Source of the DNA: Ruminococcus sp.
GTDB lineage: Bacteria; Bacillota; Clostridia; Oscillospirales; Acutalibacteraceae
Assembly: GCA_003521625.1 (NCBI GenBank)
Contig: DPHV01000040.1
Location: forward strand, 1 to 21,837
DNA length: 21,837 bases
Reading direction: 5' to 3'
Shown here: positions 1 through 6,345 of the stretch, in pieces
Numbering within the stretch: the first letter of the stretch is position 1
How the letters are laid out: each line of letters begins with the position of its first letter
Notes under the pieces: model-generated
The model's input: only the letters and a program-made list of their open reading frames with translations
Databases searched by the model: none
Told to the model about the DNA's origin: nothing
Program-made: the position numbers and the translations under genes

Positions 1-132
1 AGGGGACGGCATCCTTGACGTCCCGAAACGTTACCTATATCTCAACTTAAAATTCGGGCTACAATTTTCTCCAAACAAACTGACTTTTCCACTCGATTTG
101 CGAGCCGAGGCACTCGGCTAAATTATCGTTTA
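1..132 (+). repeat. Interspersed modular repeat, copy A (left end outside window)
   Basis: This is the first of three related intergenic copies. It opens with a hairpin (3-24) whose arms GGGACG/CGTCCC pair. An AACGTTACC block follows at 27-35 with an ATATCTCAA tail, and the copy ends with GCTAAATTATCGTTTA at 117-132. The same 16 bases recur exactly at 12748-12763, and the AACGTTACC block recurs at 12613-12621 and, inverted, near 5002-5010. The middle of the copy (47-100) is only weakly similar to the others. The last three bases of the element are the stop codon of spoIIIAH. The left end lies beyond the window, so full length is unknown. It is a non-coding mosaic repeat, and any mobility is inferred. 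Confidence 0.75.
103..119. other. Short perfect hairpin just downstream of spoIIIAH
   Basis: AGCCGAG (103-109) and CTCGGCT (113-119) form a 7-bp GC-rich stem with a 3-base loop, 10 bases past the spoIIIAH stop codon. Neither strand has a T-run after it, so it is not a classical intrinsic terminator. It could protect the 3' end of the spoIIIA message or end it weakly. It sits inside the repeat, where the copy at 12701-12747 instead has a CTCCACT-type array. Confidence 0.4.
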
Positions 133-675
133 TGCTCCTACTATTGAAATATTCTCATAACCTACGTCGTAATGAGAGGTTACAGCGTCATCAATTACAA
201 GCGCCGAGGTATCGTTAAGCTCGGAGTCGGGCACGATTACCGTCACTCCCTCGTCGCTTATGTAGCAAAGACATTCCGAGAAGCCCTTTGCCTTGATTAT
301 GCTCTCAATGCTGTCCTGAATTGTGTAGGTTTTAAGTAGCTTTTCTACGCTTTTCTGCGCCTCTGTCATTTCGCTTTCGCTGACGTTTTCAAGGTCAAGC
401 GTTTCCTTTGCCTCGTCAATCACCTTATCCTGCGTAGCCTGACGTTTTGTGCGCTCGGTGGCAAAATAGTTTTTCTGCTCCTTTGACAGTGCCGAGGTCT
501 GCACCGCTTCGTCAGACGTTGAATTTGACACAGTTGCGTTTACATAGGACGCCGCACCAAGCTCCTTTGAGGTTGTGTTTGCCTTTGCCCCTGCAAACTG
601 CCAGTTTACATAAACTGCTGTTCCGAGTGCCAGCACAAGCGTTGCAAGAACAATATATTTCTTCTGAAATTTCAT
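130..675 (-). CDS. spoIIIAH: Stage III sporulation protein AH
   Basis: Mother-cell membrane protein whose outer domain meets forespore SpoIIQ across the intermembrane space, forming the channel needed for late forespore gene expression. The 181-residue product has one N-terminal membrane segment (about residues 7-25), then an Asn/Ser/Thr-rich linker. A charged helical stretch (about 62-110) precedes a ring-building-motif-like alpha/beta domain at the C-terminus (..ECLCYIS..GVTVIVPDSELND..). I start it at the ATG at 675, because the family begins with a short basic stretch directly before the membrane helix. An in-frame start 13 codons upstream would add an atypical N-terminus. It is the last gene of the operon, 14 bp after spoIIIAG. 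Its TAA coincides with the end of a repeat element. The family call is firm. Confidence 0.93.
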   Translation of the reverse strand: MKFQKKYIVLATLVLALGTAVYVNWQFAGAKANTTSKELGAASYVNATVSNSTSDEAVQTSALSKEQKNYFATERTKRQATQDKVIDEAKETLDLENVSESEMTEAQKSVEKLLKTYTIQDSIESIIKAKGFSECLCYISDEGVTVIVPDSELNDTSALVIDDAVTSHYDVGYENISIVGA

Positions 676-689
676 AATACTACCGACCT

Positions 690-1142
690 TTATTCTGATA
701 ATTTTGTAATACATACTTTTGCCGCCGATATGTCAAGCGATTTTGTAACCGCATCGGTTATCCGCTCAACTACGACAGGCGAGTCACCGCCTTCACAAAC
801 AACGAGCACTCCTCTGATAATCGGCTCGATTTCTTTTGTCTTTGTTGTGCTGTCGTCAAGGTAAACATACTCAACGCTGTTTTCCATTGTCAGAAGCACC
901 TCTGTTTTTCCTGCGCCCTCAATGTGCGATATAACGGATTGAAGGTCATTTTCAATCTGTGTGTTGTACGTTGTTACTGAAAATTCCTCCTCTCGCTTTT
1001 TATCTGGTGAATTTCCTAAATCTATGTAATTTGAAAGGAAAATAAGCGCAATTCCCGCTATTCCTGCGATTATAATTATTCTTCGCATTTTGTCATTGTC
1101 AAACAGCTTTTTTACCCGTCCGACTGTTTTGCTTTCGTCCAT
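690..1142 (-). CDS. spoIIIAG: Stage III sporulation protein AG (short form)
   Basis: Ring-forming mother-cell protein of the SpoIIIA-SpoIIQ channel. The 150 residues comprise a cytoplasmic tail, a membrane helix at about 20-40, and a ring-building domain at about 55-148 with the family hallmark IRGVLVVCEGG (109-119) and the following AVTKSLDI helix. The Bacillus subtilis protein is about 229 residues, with a long insertion in the ring domain that makes the beta-triangle of the 30-mer ring. Here only about 14 residues (roughly 92-106) lie between the two halves, so that insertion appears absent. It starts 3 bp after spoIIIAF ends, with GGAG upstream overlapping the spoIIIAF stop region. Identification is firm; the structural consequence is inferred. 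Confidence 0.92.
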   Translation of the reverse strand: MDESKTVGRVKKLFDNDKMRRIIIIAGIAGIALIFLSNYIDLGNSPDKKREEEFSVTTYNTQIENDLQSVISHIEGAGKTEVLLTMENSVEYVYLDDSTTKTKEIEPIIRGVLVVCEGGDSPVVVERITDAVTKSLDISAAKVCITKLSE

Positions 1143-1145
1143 TTT

Positions 1146-1619
1146 TCACTCCGTTATTATATTCGGCTGAACCGAAAAATTCTGAAATGTTATTTCACTT
1201 ATCAAATCACTGTACTGCGTGTACTCTTTGCTTATATATATGCTGACTGATGAGATGATTATGCTATTATCATCGGTTACGGCTAAAATTATTTCGCAGG
1301 AGTTGATTTCAACGCCGTTTTGCAAAAGCAAATCTTTAAGTGCTGATTCAAGATTACTTCGAGTCTGCTTTAATATTTCTCTGCTGTAGGCTTCGTCGTC
1401 GGTTGAAACAGCCAAGTCGGAAATGTCCGTTTCTGCAATTTCTTCGCTAAATCCGTTTACTGCATTTTTTATCGGCACAATCATAGAGCAGATTATAAAC
1501 GCACCGAGTATAAGGCTGATAATCTTTTTTGTACTTCCGTCTGTGACAAAGTTTGAAACAAGCGTACAAATCAGAGCTGACGCACAGATTGCCGAGGTGA
1601 CGGCGAGCAATTCATTCAT
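1146..1619 (-). CDS. spoIIIAF: Stage III sporulation protein AF
   Basis: The 157-residue product has two N-terminal membrane helices (about 5-25 and 33-50, separated by a TDGSTKK loop). A soluble ring-building-type domain follows (about 85-157), facing the space between mother cell and forespore. This matches SpoIIIAF in layout and size; the B. subtilis protein is about 200 residues. Its ATG overlaps the stop of spoIIIAE in an ATGA arrangement (1616-1619), so the two are probably translationally coupled. Sequence conservation is low in this family, so the call rests on its position between AE and AG, the topology, and the C-terminal domain. No unusual feature was seen. Confidence 0.88.
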   Translation of the reverse strand: MNELLAVTSAICASALICTLVSNFVTDGSTKKIISLILGAFIICSMIVPIKNAVNGFSEEIAETDISDLAVSTDDEAYSREILKQTRSNLESALKDLLLQNGVEINSCEIILAVTDDNSIIISSVSIYISKEYTQYSDLISEITFQNFSVQPNIITE

Positions 1620-2734
1620 CCTGCACCGCCCCCCGTTATCAGAATTATTGCCGTTGAGATTATGTACACAGCCATAATACAGAGGATAATTGCAAGCAGT
1701 GTTGAAAAGACTGCAGCTACGCTTTCAAGGAGCTTTGAGCATTGAGGAAGATTGAGCACCTCGGCGGTGGCCTTTCCGAGCCAGAGCGTTACAATCCACA
1801 TAAGGCTCTGCAAAATCACAGGCAAAAACACTACTGCGATTGAAATTATAACAAATACCCCTACTCCCGATTTAAGCAGAGTTATACTGCCCTGAACTGT
1901 CTTGTATGCGTCCGACAAAGCAGAGCCGACAATCGGGATAAACGAGTTAAGCGAAAATCTTACCGCCCGTGAGGTTACGTCGTCAAGAGAAGTTGTGATA
2001 ATCTGCTTAAACGACAGAAGTGCAGAAAAAATCATCATTGCAAAGCTCAACAGCCATTTTACGGTCTTTGAAATTAAGTTTACAAAGCCTGAAAGATTTA
2101 TGTCGGGCGATACGCTTGATGTCACGCTGATTCCAAGGAACATATTTAACAGAGGAACAATGATTTTCGAGGATAGCTGTCCCACTCCCTCACCTGCGGC
2201 AAGCATCATTGAATAGTAGCTTGCTCCGCTTACGGCTCGTCCCGATGAAACCATAATCGTGAGCATAACGGGCAGATAGGCAAGCATAATGTTTGAAGCT
2301 GTTTCAATTACGCTTGCAGTACTTTTGATTACGTTTATTGCAGGCATTACAACTGCGCAGGTTATGCAGAGCGTTGAAACGATGTTGATTGTATTTGATA
2401 TATCATTTGCAAGTGAGCCTTTGTAGGCGGTGAGTATTGAACAGAGCAGTAAAAGTGCGGAAATATTGATAAGCCCTTTAAGCGGTGAAGAAATATTCTG
2501 CGACGCCATATTTGCGATTTCACCGACTATTGATGAAAAGGAAATTTCCGAAAGGCTGTTCGGGTCTGCGCTGTATGCACCGATATTTTCAAGGCTCTGC
2601 CTTGCATCGTCCGACAGACTGTCATACACTCCCGAAAGGTCGTAAAGCATTGAGTTTTCTTCTGCCGATACAGAAAAAACCGACAGGCAGATGAGCACGA
2701 CAGCGGTCATTGTTACGATTATAAATTTTTTCAC
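1616..2734 (-). CDS. spoIIIAE: Stage III sporulation protein AE
   Basis: Large polytopic membrane protein of the SpoIIIA complex, proposed to form the membrane core of the secretion apparatus with AB, AC and AD. The 372 residues start with a clear signal peptide (KK, hydrophobic run, then SVSAEE near residue 25). They then show about six to eight hydrophobic segments, including one at about 91-106 and the last near the C-terminus. I use the GTG at 2734, because GGAGG lies 6 bases upstream (2741-2745 on the plus strand) and the protein then begins with MKKF and a proper signal peptide. An ATG five bases upstream is out of frame. Its stop overlaps the start of spoIIIAF. Confidence 0.94.
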   Translation of the reverse strand: MKKFIIVTMTAVVLICLSVFSVSAEENSMLYDLSGVYDSLSDDARQSLENIGAYSADPNSLSEISFSSIVGEIANMASQNISSPLKGLINISALLLLCSILTAYKGSLANDISNTINIVSTLCITCAVVMPAINVIKSTASVIETASNIMLAYLPVMLTIMVSSGRAVSGASYYSMMLAAGEGVGQLSSKIIVPLLNMFLGISVTSSVSPDINLSGFVNLISKTVKWLLSFAMMIFSALLSFKQIITTSLDDVTSRAVRFSLNSFIPIVGSALSDAYKTVQGSITLLKSGVGVFVIISIAVVFLPVILQSLMWIVTLWLGKATAEVLNLPQCSKLLESVAAVFSTLLAIILCIMAVYIISTAIILITGGGAG

Positions 2735-2769
2735 GTCATTCCTCCATAAACGAGGTTGTATATTAAATA

Positions 2770-3156
2770 TTACGAAACAAGCGACAAAACGGTATTTAAA
2801 ATATCCGAATAAAGCGGCAGTGAGGTTATTGTCACCATAATTTTTCCTGCAAGCGACACGTTGTTTGCAAGCGACTGACTTCCTGCGTCCTTACAGGTGT
2901 TTACGGCAAACTCCGTCACAAGGCAGATTCCGATTACCTTAAGCAAAATCACCACGTAGCTTGTACTGATTTGTGAGGCGGCTATTATGCTGTTAATTGT
3001 TTCTATCACGCCCGAAACCTGCGAAAGCACCGAAAACAACACAAGTACCGAACAGGCAAGTCCGAGCATAATGGCGATTTCACCGTTTTTCGGCTTGAGC
3101 ATTACCATTATTATTACGGTGACTACGGCAAGCACACAAACTGAAAGTATATTCAT
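2770..3156 (-). CDS. spoIIIAD: Stage III sporulation protein AD
   Basis: Small integral membrane protein of the SpoIIIA complex (128 residues, the usual size). Hydrophobic helices span about 5-18, 27-48 and 65-86, with a hydrophobic C-terminus. The conserved EFAVNTCKDAGSQSLA segment (about 81-96), with the family's central Cys and Asp, is present, followed by LAGKIMVTITSLPLY. The start codon follows directly on the stop of spoIIIAC (TAAATG), with only a weak TTGGA upstream, so translation is probably coupled to AC. SpoIIIAC and AD are related proteins. A gap of 35 bp separates it from spoIIIAE. Confidence 0.94.
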   Translation of the reverse strand: MNILSVCVLAVVTVIIMVMLKPKNGEIAIMLGLACSVLVLFSVLSQVSGVIETINSIIAASQISTSYVVILLKVIGICLVTEFAVNTCKDAGSQSLANNVSLAGKIMVTITSLPLYSDILNTVLSLVS

Positions 3157-3351
3157 TTAAAATCCAAACAGCTGTTTTATTGTTGTAAACAGCGAGCTTA
3201 TCTGGGTTATTACGAGCGTAAGCACCACAATCAGCCCTGCAAGAGAAGTAAGCATTGCCTGTTCCTCACGTCCGCTGCGTATTAAAAGCTGGGTAAGCAC
3301 CGCAACGATTATTCCGACTGCCGCAATTTTGAAAATAAGCTCAACGTCCAT
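3157..3351 (-). CDS. spoIIIAC: Stage III sporulation protein AC
   Basis: The 64-residue membrane protein has two hydrophobic helices (about 5-25 and 33-58) separated by a polar turn (RSGREEQA). It matches SpoIIIAC in length and in the N-terminal MDVELIFKIAAVGIIVAVL pattern. It is an essential part of the SpoIIIA channel complex in the mother-cell membrane, related to SpoIIIAD. GAGG lies 5 bases before the ATG. It is directly followed by spoIIIAD with no spacer. No anomalies were seen. Confidence 0.94.
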   Translation of the reverse strand: MDVELIFKIAAVGIIVAVLTQLLIRSGREEQAMLTSLAGLIVVLTLVITQISSLFTTIKQLFGF

Positions 3352-3360
3352 TTTTACCTC

Positions 3361-3858
3361 TTAAATAATCATCAGAGCCGCTGCCGTTCCGACAAAAAAG
3401 CCCATCGTTTTGTATAGCTTTGATTTTTTGTTTATCTCGTTTTCTGCATCTGTCAGCTGATTTTTGAATAACGCCTCATACAGTTCAAGGTGCTTAAGCT
3501 GACCGTCAACGTCTGTTTTGCCGAGCTGTTCGCCGAATTCAAGCAAAAGGGCAGTATCACCTTTTTTTAATCCGAATTTAGCTGGAATTGCATTTACTCT
3601 TTCACTCCATATTCTGTAAAACGGAGTACCCGTTTCATCGCTTATTTCAAACAAGTCGAGTCCCGAAGTATTTGCCGAAAGCGACACGAGAGTGAAAATA
3701 TCCGACGTACTGTATCGTAGTTGTGTTGAAAGATTAGATATAAAGCTTATAATTCTTTTAAAGAAATCTTTTCGCATTAAAAGCTTTTTTGAGCAGAACC
3801 ACCCTGCCGAAAATCCCGACAGCACAAGCAGAAGTCCTCCTAAAAATTTAAGAGCCAA
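3361..3858 (-). CDS. spoIIIAB: Stage III sporulation protein AB
   Basis: Membrane protein with an N-terminal helix (LKFLGGLLLVLSGFSAGWF), a soluble helical middle, and a C-terminal helix (MGFFVGTAAALMII). It resembles the GspF/T2SS-F fold assigned to SpoIIIAB. I place the start at TTG 3858 because AGGTGA, six bases complementary to the 16S tail, ends five bases upstream, and because the family starts just before the LKxLG motif. A GTG three codons earlier (3867) is the alternative and would use part of that Shine-Dalgarno as coding sequence. The gene overlaps the end of spoIIIAA by 11 bp (20 bp with the GTG). That suggests coupling to the ATPase gene. Confidence 0.9.
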   Translation of the reverse strand: MALKFLGGLLLVLSGFSAGWFCSKKLLMRKDFFKRIISFISNLSTQLRYSTSDIFTLVSLSANTSGLDLFEISDETGTPFYRIWSERVNAIPAKFGLKKGDTALLLEFGEQLGKTDVDGQLKHLELYEALFKNQLTDAENEINKKSKLYKTMGFFVGTAAALMII

Positions 3859-4798
3859 ATATGTCACCTGCTTCGGAGATTTTCACTACTTTGCCCGGAG
3901 TTTTTTTGTCGGACAGAAAAACAACCTTTGAAAAAGCTCCAGTTTTGAAAATTCTGCGTATGTTTTCCTTGTGCTTAAGCTCGTACTCGTTTGCGGCGTG
4001 GACGGTTGCAATTACAATTACTCCGCTGTTTACTGTGTGTTCGATTGCTTCAATATCATCTGCCGCACCGATTTCATCGCAGATTATTATGTCGGGAGCC
4101 ATACTGCGCACCGCCTGCATCATAGCTTCGCTTTTTTTGTAGGAGTCGTACACGTCACACATACCGACGTCGTTCCTGAAAACTCCCGAAACTGCGCCGG
4201 CAAGCTCGCCCCTTTCGTCAATCAGCGAAACATTTTTGCCGCACTGCATTGAAAGAATACGTGCCATATCTCGCAGAACGGTTGTCTTACCCGAACAGGG
4301 CGCACCGCAAATCAGAACGCCGCCACGCAGCTTGCCAAGCCTGTCTAAAAGCTGTTTTGCACAGCCCTTATGCTCTCTTGCAATACGGATATTGATTGAG
4401 GAAATGTCACGGATATTCACGATTTTTCCGTTGTTCACAACAGCCGTTCCGCTTATTCCTGCACGGTGACCTCCGAACATTGTAACAAAGCCGTTAATTA
4501 TTTCGTTCTGCCTTGTGTAAACGGAATAATTGCAGATATTCTGAAAGGTATCTGCAATGTCGGCACGTGTAACGAGGTACATTGAGCCGTCTATCGGAGT
4601 GCTTGTCAACCCTCCGTTTGATGTAACATAATATGTATTGTCGGTGCAGACTATGCAGAGCGGACGGTTTATGCGCAGTCTTATTTCCTGTGCGGAATTT
4701 TCAAGCCGTTCACTCAACGGGTACAGTCTTTTACAGATTGACGGACACAGGCACTTTATCGCCTGAATAAAACGTCCCTTATCTTCTATGCTTGTCAT
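3848..4798 (-). CDS. spoIIIAA: Stage III sporulation protein AA, secretion-type ATPase
   Basis: Cytoplasmic ATPase of the SpoIIIA complex in the mother cell, related to type II/IV secretion ATPases. The 316 residues carry Walker A (GAPCSGKT, 165-172), an IDERGE motif (193-198), Walker B (IIICDEIG, 237-244), and a TVHA segment (265-268) typical of the family. I choose ATG 4798, which has GGAGGA eight bases upstream. An open frame runs 22 codons further, but that extension overlaps the predicted promoter and lacks a ribosome binding site. First gene of the operon. Length fits the family (B. subtilis 307). Confidence 0.95.
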   Translation of the reverse strand: MTSIEDKGRFIQAIKCLCPSICKRLYPLSERLENSAQEIRLRINRPLCIVCTDNTYYVTSNGGLTSTPIDGSMYLVTRADIADTFQNICNYSVYTRQNEIINGFVTMFGGHRAGISGTAVVNNGKIVNIRDISSINIRIAREHKGCAKQLLDRLGKLRGGVLICGAPCSGKTTVLRDMARILSMQCGKNVSLIDERGELAGAVSGVFRNDVGMCDVYDSYKKSEAMMQAVRSMAPDIIICDEIGAADDIEAIEHTVNSGVIVIATVHAANEYELKHKENIRRIFKTGAFSKVVFLSDKKTPGKVVKISEAGDIFGS

Positions 4799-4829
4799 TT
4801 TTAATTCCTCCAAAATTAACTTGTACTTA

Positions 4830-4858
4830 ATACTATGTTGACAAGCATAAAAATATGA
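4830..4858 (-). promoter_or_regulatory. Sigma-E-like promoter of the spoIIIA operon
   Basis: Read on the minus strand, TCATATT (4858-4852) and CATAGTAT (4837-4830) are separated by 14 bases. The mother-cell sigma-E consensus is roughly KMATATT, 14-15 bases, CATACAMT, so the spacing fits and most conserved positions agree. Transcription would start near 4823, giving a leader of about 25 bases with GGAGGA before the spoIIIAA ATG. B. subtilis spoIIIA is known to be sigma-E controlled. The site itself is a prediction from sequence. Confidence 0.72.
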
Positions 4859-4887
4859 CCTCAACGGAAAAATCCCATTGAGGTCAT
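4849..4887 (-). terminator. Hairpin terminator for prfB-apgM, upstream of spoIIIA
   Basis: ATGACCTCAA (4855-4864) pairs with TTGAGGTCAT (4878-4887), a perfect 10-bp stem that can extend past one mismatch by two GC pairs. On the minus strand it is followed by ATTTTTATG, a short T-run. This suits termination of transcripts coming from apgM. The descending arm and T-run contain the -35 element of the spoIIIA promoter, so the two signals overlap. There is no T-run on the plus-strand side. Confidence 0.6.
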
Positions 4888-4906
4888 TATTAGTTAGGCG
4901 TGTTAA

Positions 4907-5090
4907 GAGTGGAGTGTGGAGTTATGGGTCACTACGCTCCGAATTTATAATAGTACGTGTTGCTTGGAAAGGTATGTCAGCTGAATTATTCTTGATATAT
5001 AGGTAGCGTTTTGGGACGTCAAGAATGCCGTCCCCTACGGCGATACAGAAAACGTTGACTTTCCTACGCAAACGCTGATATATGTTCAAG
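4907..5090 (-). repeat. Interspersed modular repeat, copy B (inverted)
   Basis: Together with the terminator this fills the 321-bp gap between spoIIIAA and apgM. On the minus strand the order of modules matches copies A and C. A hairpin with GGGACG/CGTCCC arms lies at 5013-5034 next to CTAC, then an AACGCTACC-ATATATCAAG block (4991-5010). A 28-bp block at 4927-4954 is identical at 25 of 28 positions to 12669-12696, and CTCCACACTCCACTC (4907-4921) completes the copy. The AACGCTACC block is also mirrored at 5071-5090 (AACGCTGATATATGTTCAAG on plus), making a large imperfect palindrome around the hairpin. I see no open reading frame of interest in it. Confidence 0.78.
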
Positions 5091-5119
5091 GTTACATTAT
5101 GGTTTTCCTAAAAAACAGT

Positions 5120-6331
5120 TTATCTTGACAGGAAATAGTCCATCATTGTAAAGCCTTTTTCTATGTAGTTGCCTGTCTGCTTTGCTTCCTTTTCGCAGAA
5201 GCATTTTACATTGCTGTCGATTTCATTTTTGCTGTCGTAAATGAGATACGGAACAGGGTTTGAGCTGTGTGTTTTAATTGAAAGCGGTGTTGGATGGTCT
5301 GGACAAACGAGAACTGCAAAATCATCGTAACCTTTTAGAAACTCGGTTACGGGTGCAAGGATATGTTTGTCGATAAGCTCAATAGCCTTGACCTTGTTTT
5401 CCATTTCTCCCCTGTGACCGCACTCGTCGGGAGCTTCAACGTGAACGTAAACAAAATCTGCACCGTTTTTGAATTCGTCAATTGCCGCCTTGCACTTGCC
5501 GTCAAAACTTGTGTCAATATAGCCTGTTGCGCCTTCAACGTCAACACTCTTCATTCCTGCGCAGATTGCAATTCCCTTTAAAAGGTCAACTGCCGAAATC
5601 ATACTGCCCTTTTTGCCAAACTTTCCGAAAAAGCTGTCAAGCTGCGGCTTTGTGCCCTCGCCCCAGAGCCATATTGAGTTTGCCGGACGTTTGCCATCTG
5701 CAACTCTCTGCTTATTAACAGGGTGGTCCTTGAGCAAATCATAGCTCTTCTTCATAAGCACGTAAAGCTTTGCGGTGTCCTCGCCCTTTGGAATATAGTC
5801 GGTAATCACACGGTTTGAAATATCGTGCGGAGGGGTAAGCTCACCGGGGTGAGGATTGCCGTTGCTCCACACAAGACAATGACGGTATGAAACGCCCGAA
5901 TAGAATTTAAATGTATCATCACCGAGCTTTTCCTGAATATAATCTATTAAAATTTTTGCCTCCTGCGTTGAAATATCTCCTGCGCAGTAGTCAACCATTG
6001 TTTTATCCTCATAATTTTCCTCGTCAGAAAGCGTTACAAGGTTGCATCTTAAAGTTACGTCCGTGTCCTTTAAATCTATTCCGATGCTTGCCGCCTCAAG
6101 CGGAGAACGTCCGCTGTAGTAGATTGCAGGCTCATATCCGAGAACGGAAAGGTTAGCAACATCACTGCCGGGCTTTAAGCCCTCTGCAACAGTCTTTACC
6201 ATTCCCACTTCACCTTTTGCGGCAAGGCTGTCCATACAAGGCTTTACCGCCTTTTCCATAGGAGTTTTGTTACCGAGCGCTTCAACAGGCTCGTCAGCCA
6301 TTCCGTCACAAAGCATTACAAAATATTTCAT
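5120..6331 (-). CDS. apgM: Cofactor-independent phosphoglycerate mutase, archaeal type
   Basis: Interconverts 3- and 2-phosphoglycerate in glycolysis and gluconeogenesis without 2,3-bisphosphoglycerate. It belongs to the alkaline phosphatase superfamily, in the archaeal-type (aPGM, COG3635) branch rather than the usual bacterial GpmI. In the 403 residues the metal ligand Asp9 lies in VMLCDGMADEP, and the likely nucleophile Ser56 in KPGSDVANLSVLG. C-terminal metal ligands are in EAPDECGHRGE and CPDHPTP. I start at ATG 6331, where AAAGGGG lies about nine bases upstream and the family's KYFVMLCDG begins. A start 15 codons earlier would overlap prfB. It lies 14 bp behind prfB and is probably co-transcribed. 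Some aPGM homologues act as phosphonopyruvate decarboxylase-like enzymes, but this one keeps the mutase pattern. Confidence 0.93.
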   Translation of the reverse strand: MKYFVMLCDGMADEPVEALGNKTPMEKAVKPCMDSLAAKGEVGMVKTVAEGLKPGSDVANLSVLGYEPAIYYSGRSPLEAASIGIDLKDTDVTLRCNLVTLSDEENYEDKTMVDYCAGDISTQEAKILIDYIQEKLGDDTFKFYSGVSYRHCLVWSNGNPHPGELTPPHDISNRVITDYIPKGEDTAKLYVLMKKSYDLLKDHPVNKQRVADGKRPANSIWLWGEGTKPQLDSFFGKFGKKGSMISAVDLLKGIAICAGMKSVDVEGATGYIDTSFDGKCKAAIDEFKNGADFVYVHVEAPDECGHRGEMENKVKAIELIDKHILAPVTEFLKGYDDFAVLVCPDHPTPLSIKTHSSNPVPYLIYDSKNEIDSNVKCFCEKEAKQTGNYIEKGFTMMDYFLSR

Positions 6332-6345
6332 ATCTATTACCCCTT

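Noticed and set aside
1..132. Insertion sequence or phage attachment site at the left edge
   Set aside because: No transposase, integrase, tRNA or inverted terminal repeats of an insertion sequence are visible. The matches fit a small interspersed repeat.
4845..4850. GCATAA in the spoIIIA promoter spacer as part of the operator family seen at 10510-10647
   Set aside because: It is a single unpaired hexamer in AT-rich DNA, which chance explains.
4799..4864. Upstream 22-codon extension of spoIIIAA
   Set aside because: It covers the sigma-E-like promoter and lacks a ribosome site, while the ATG at 4798 has GGAGGA at good spacing.
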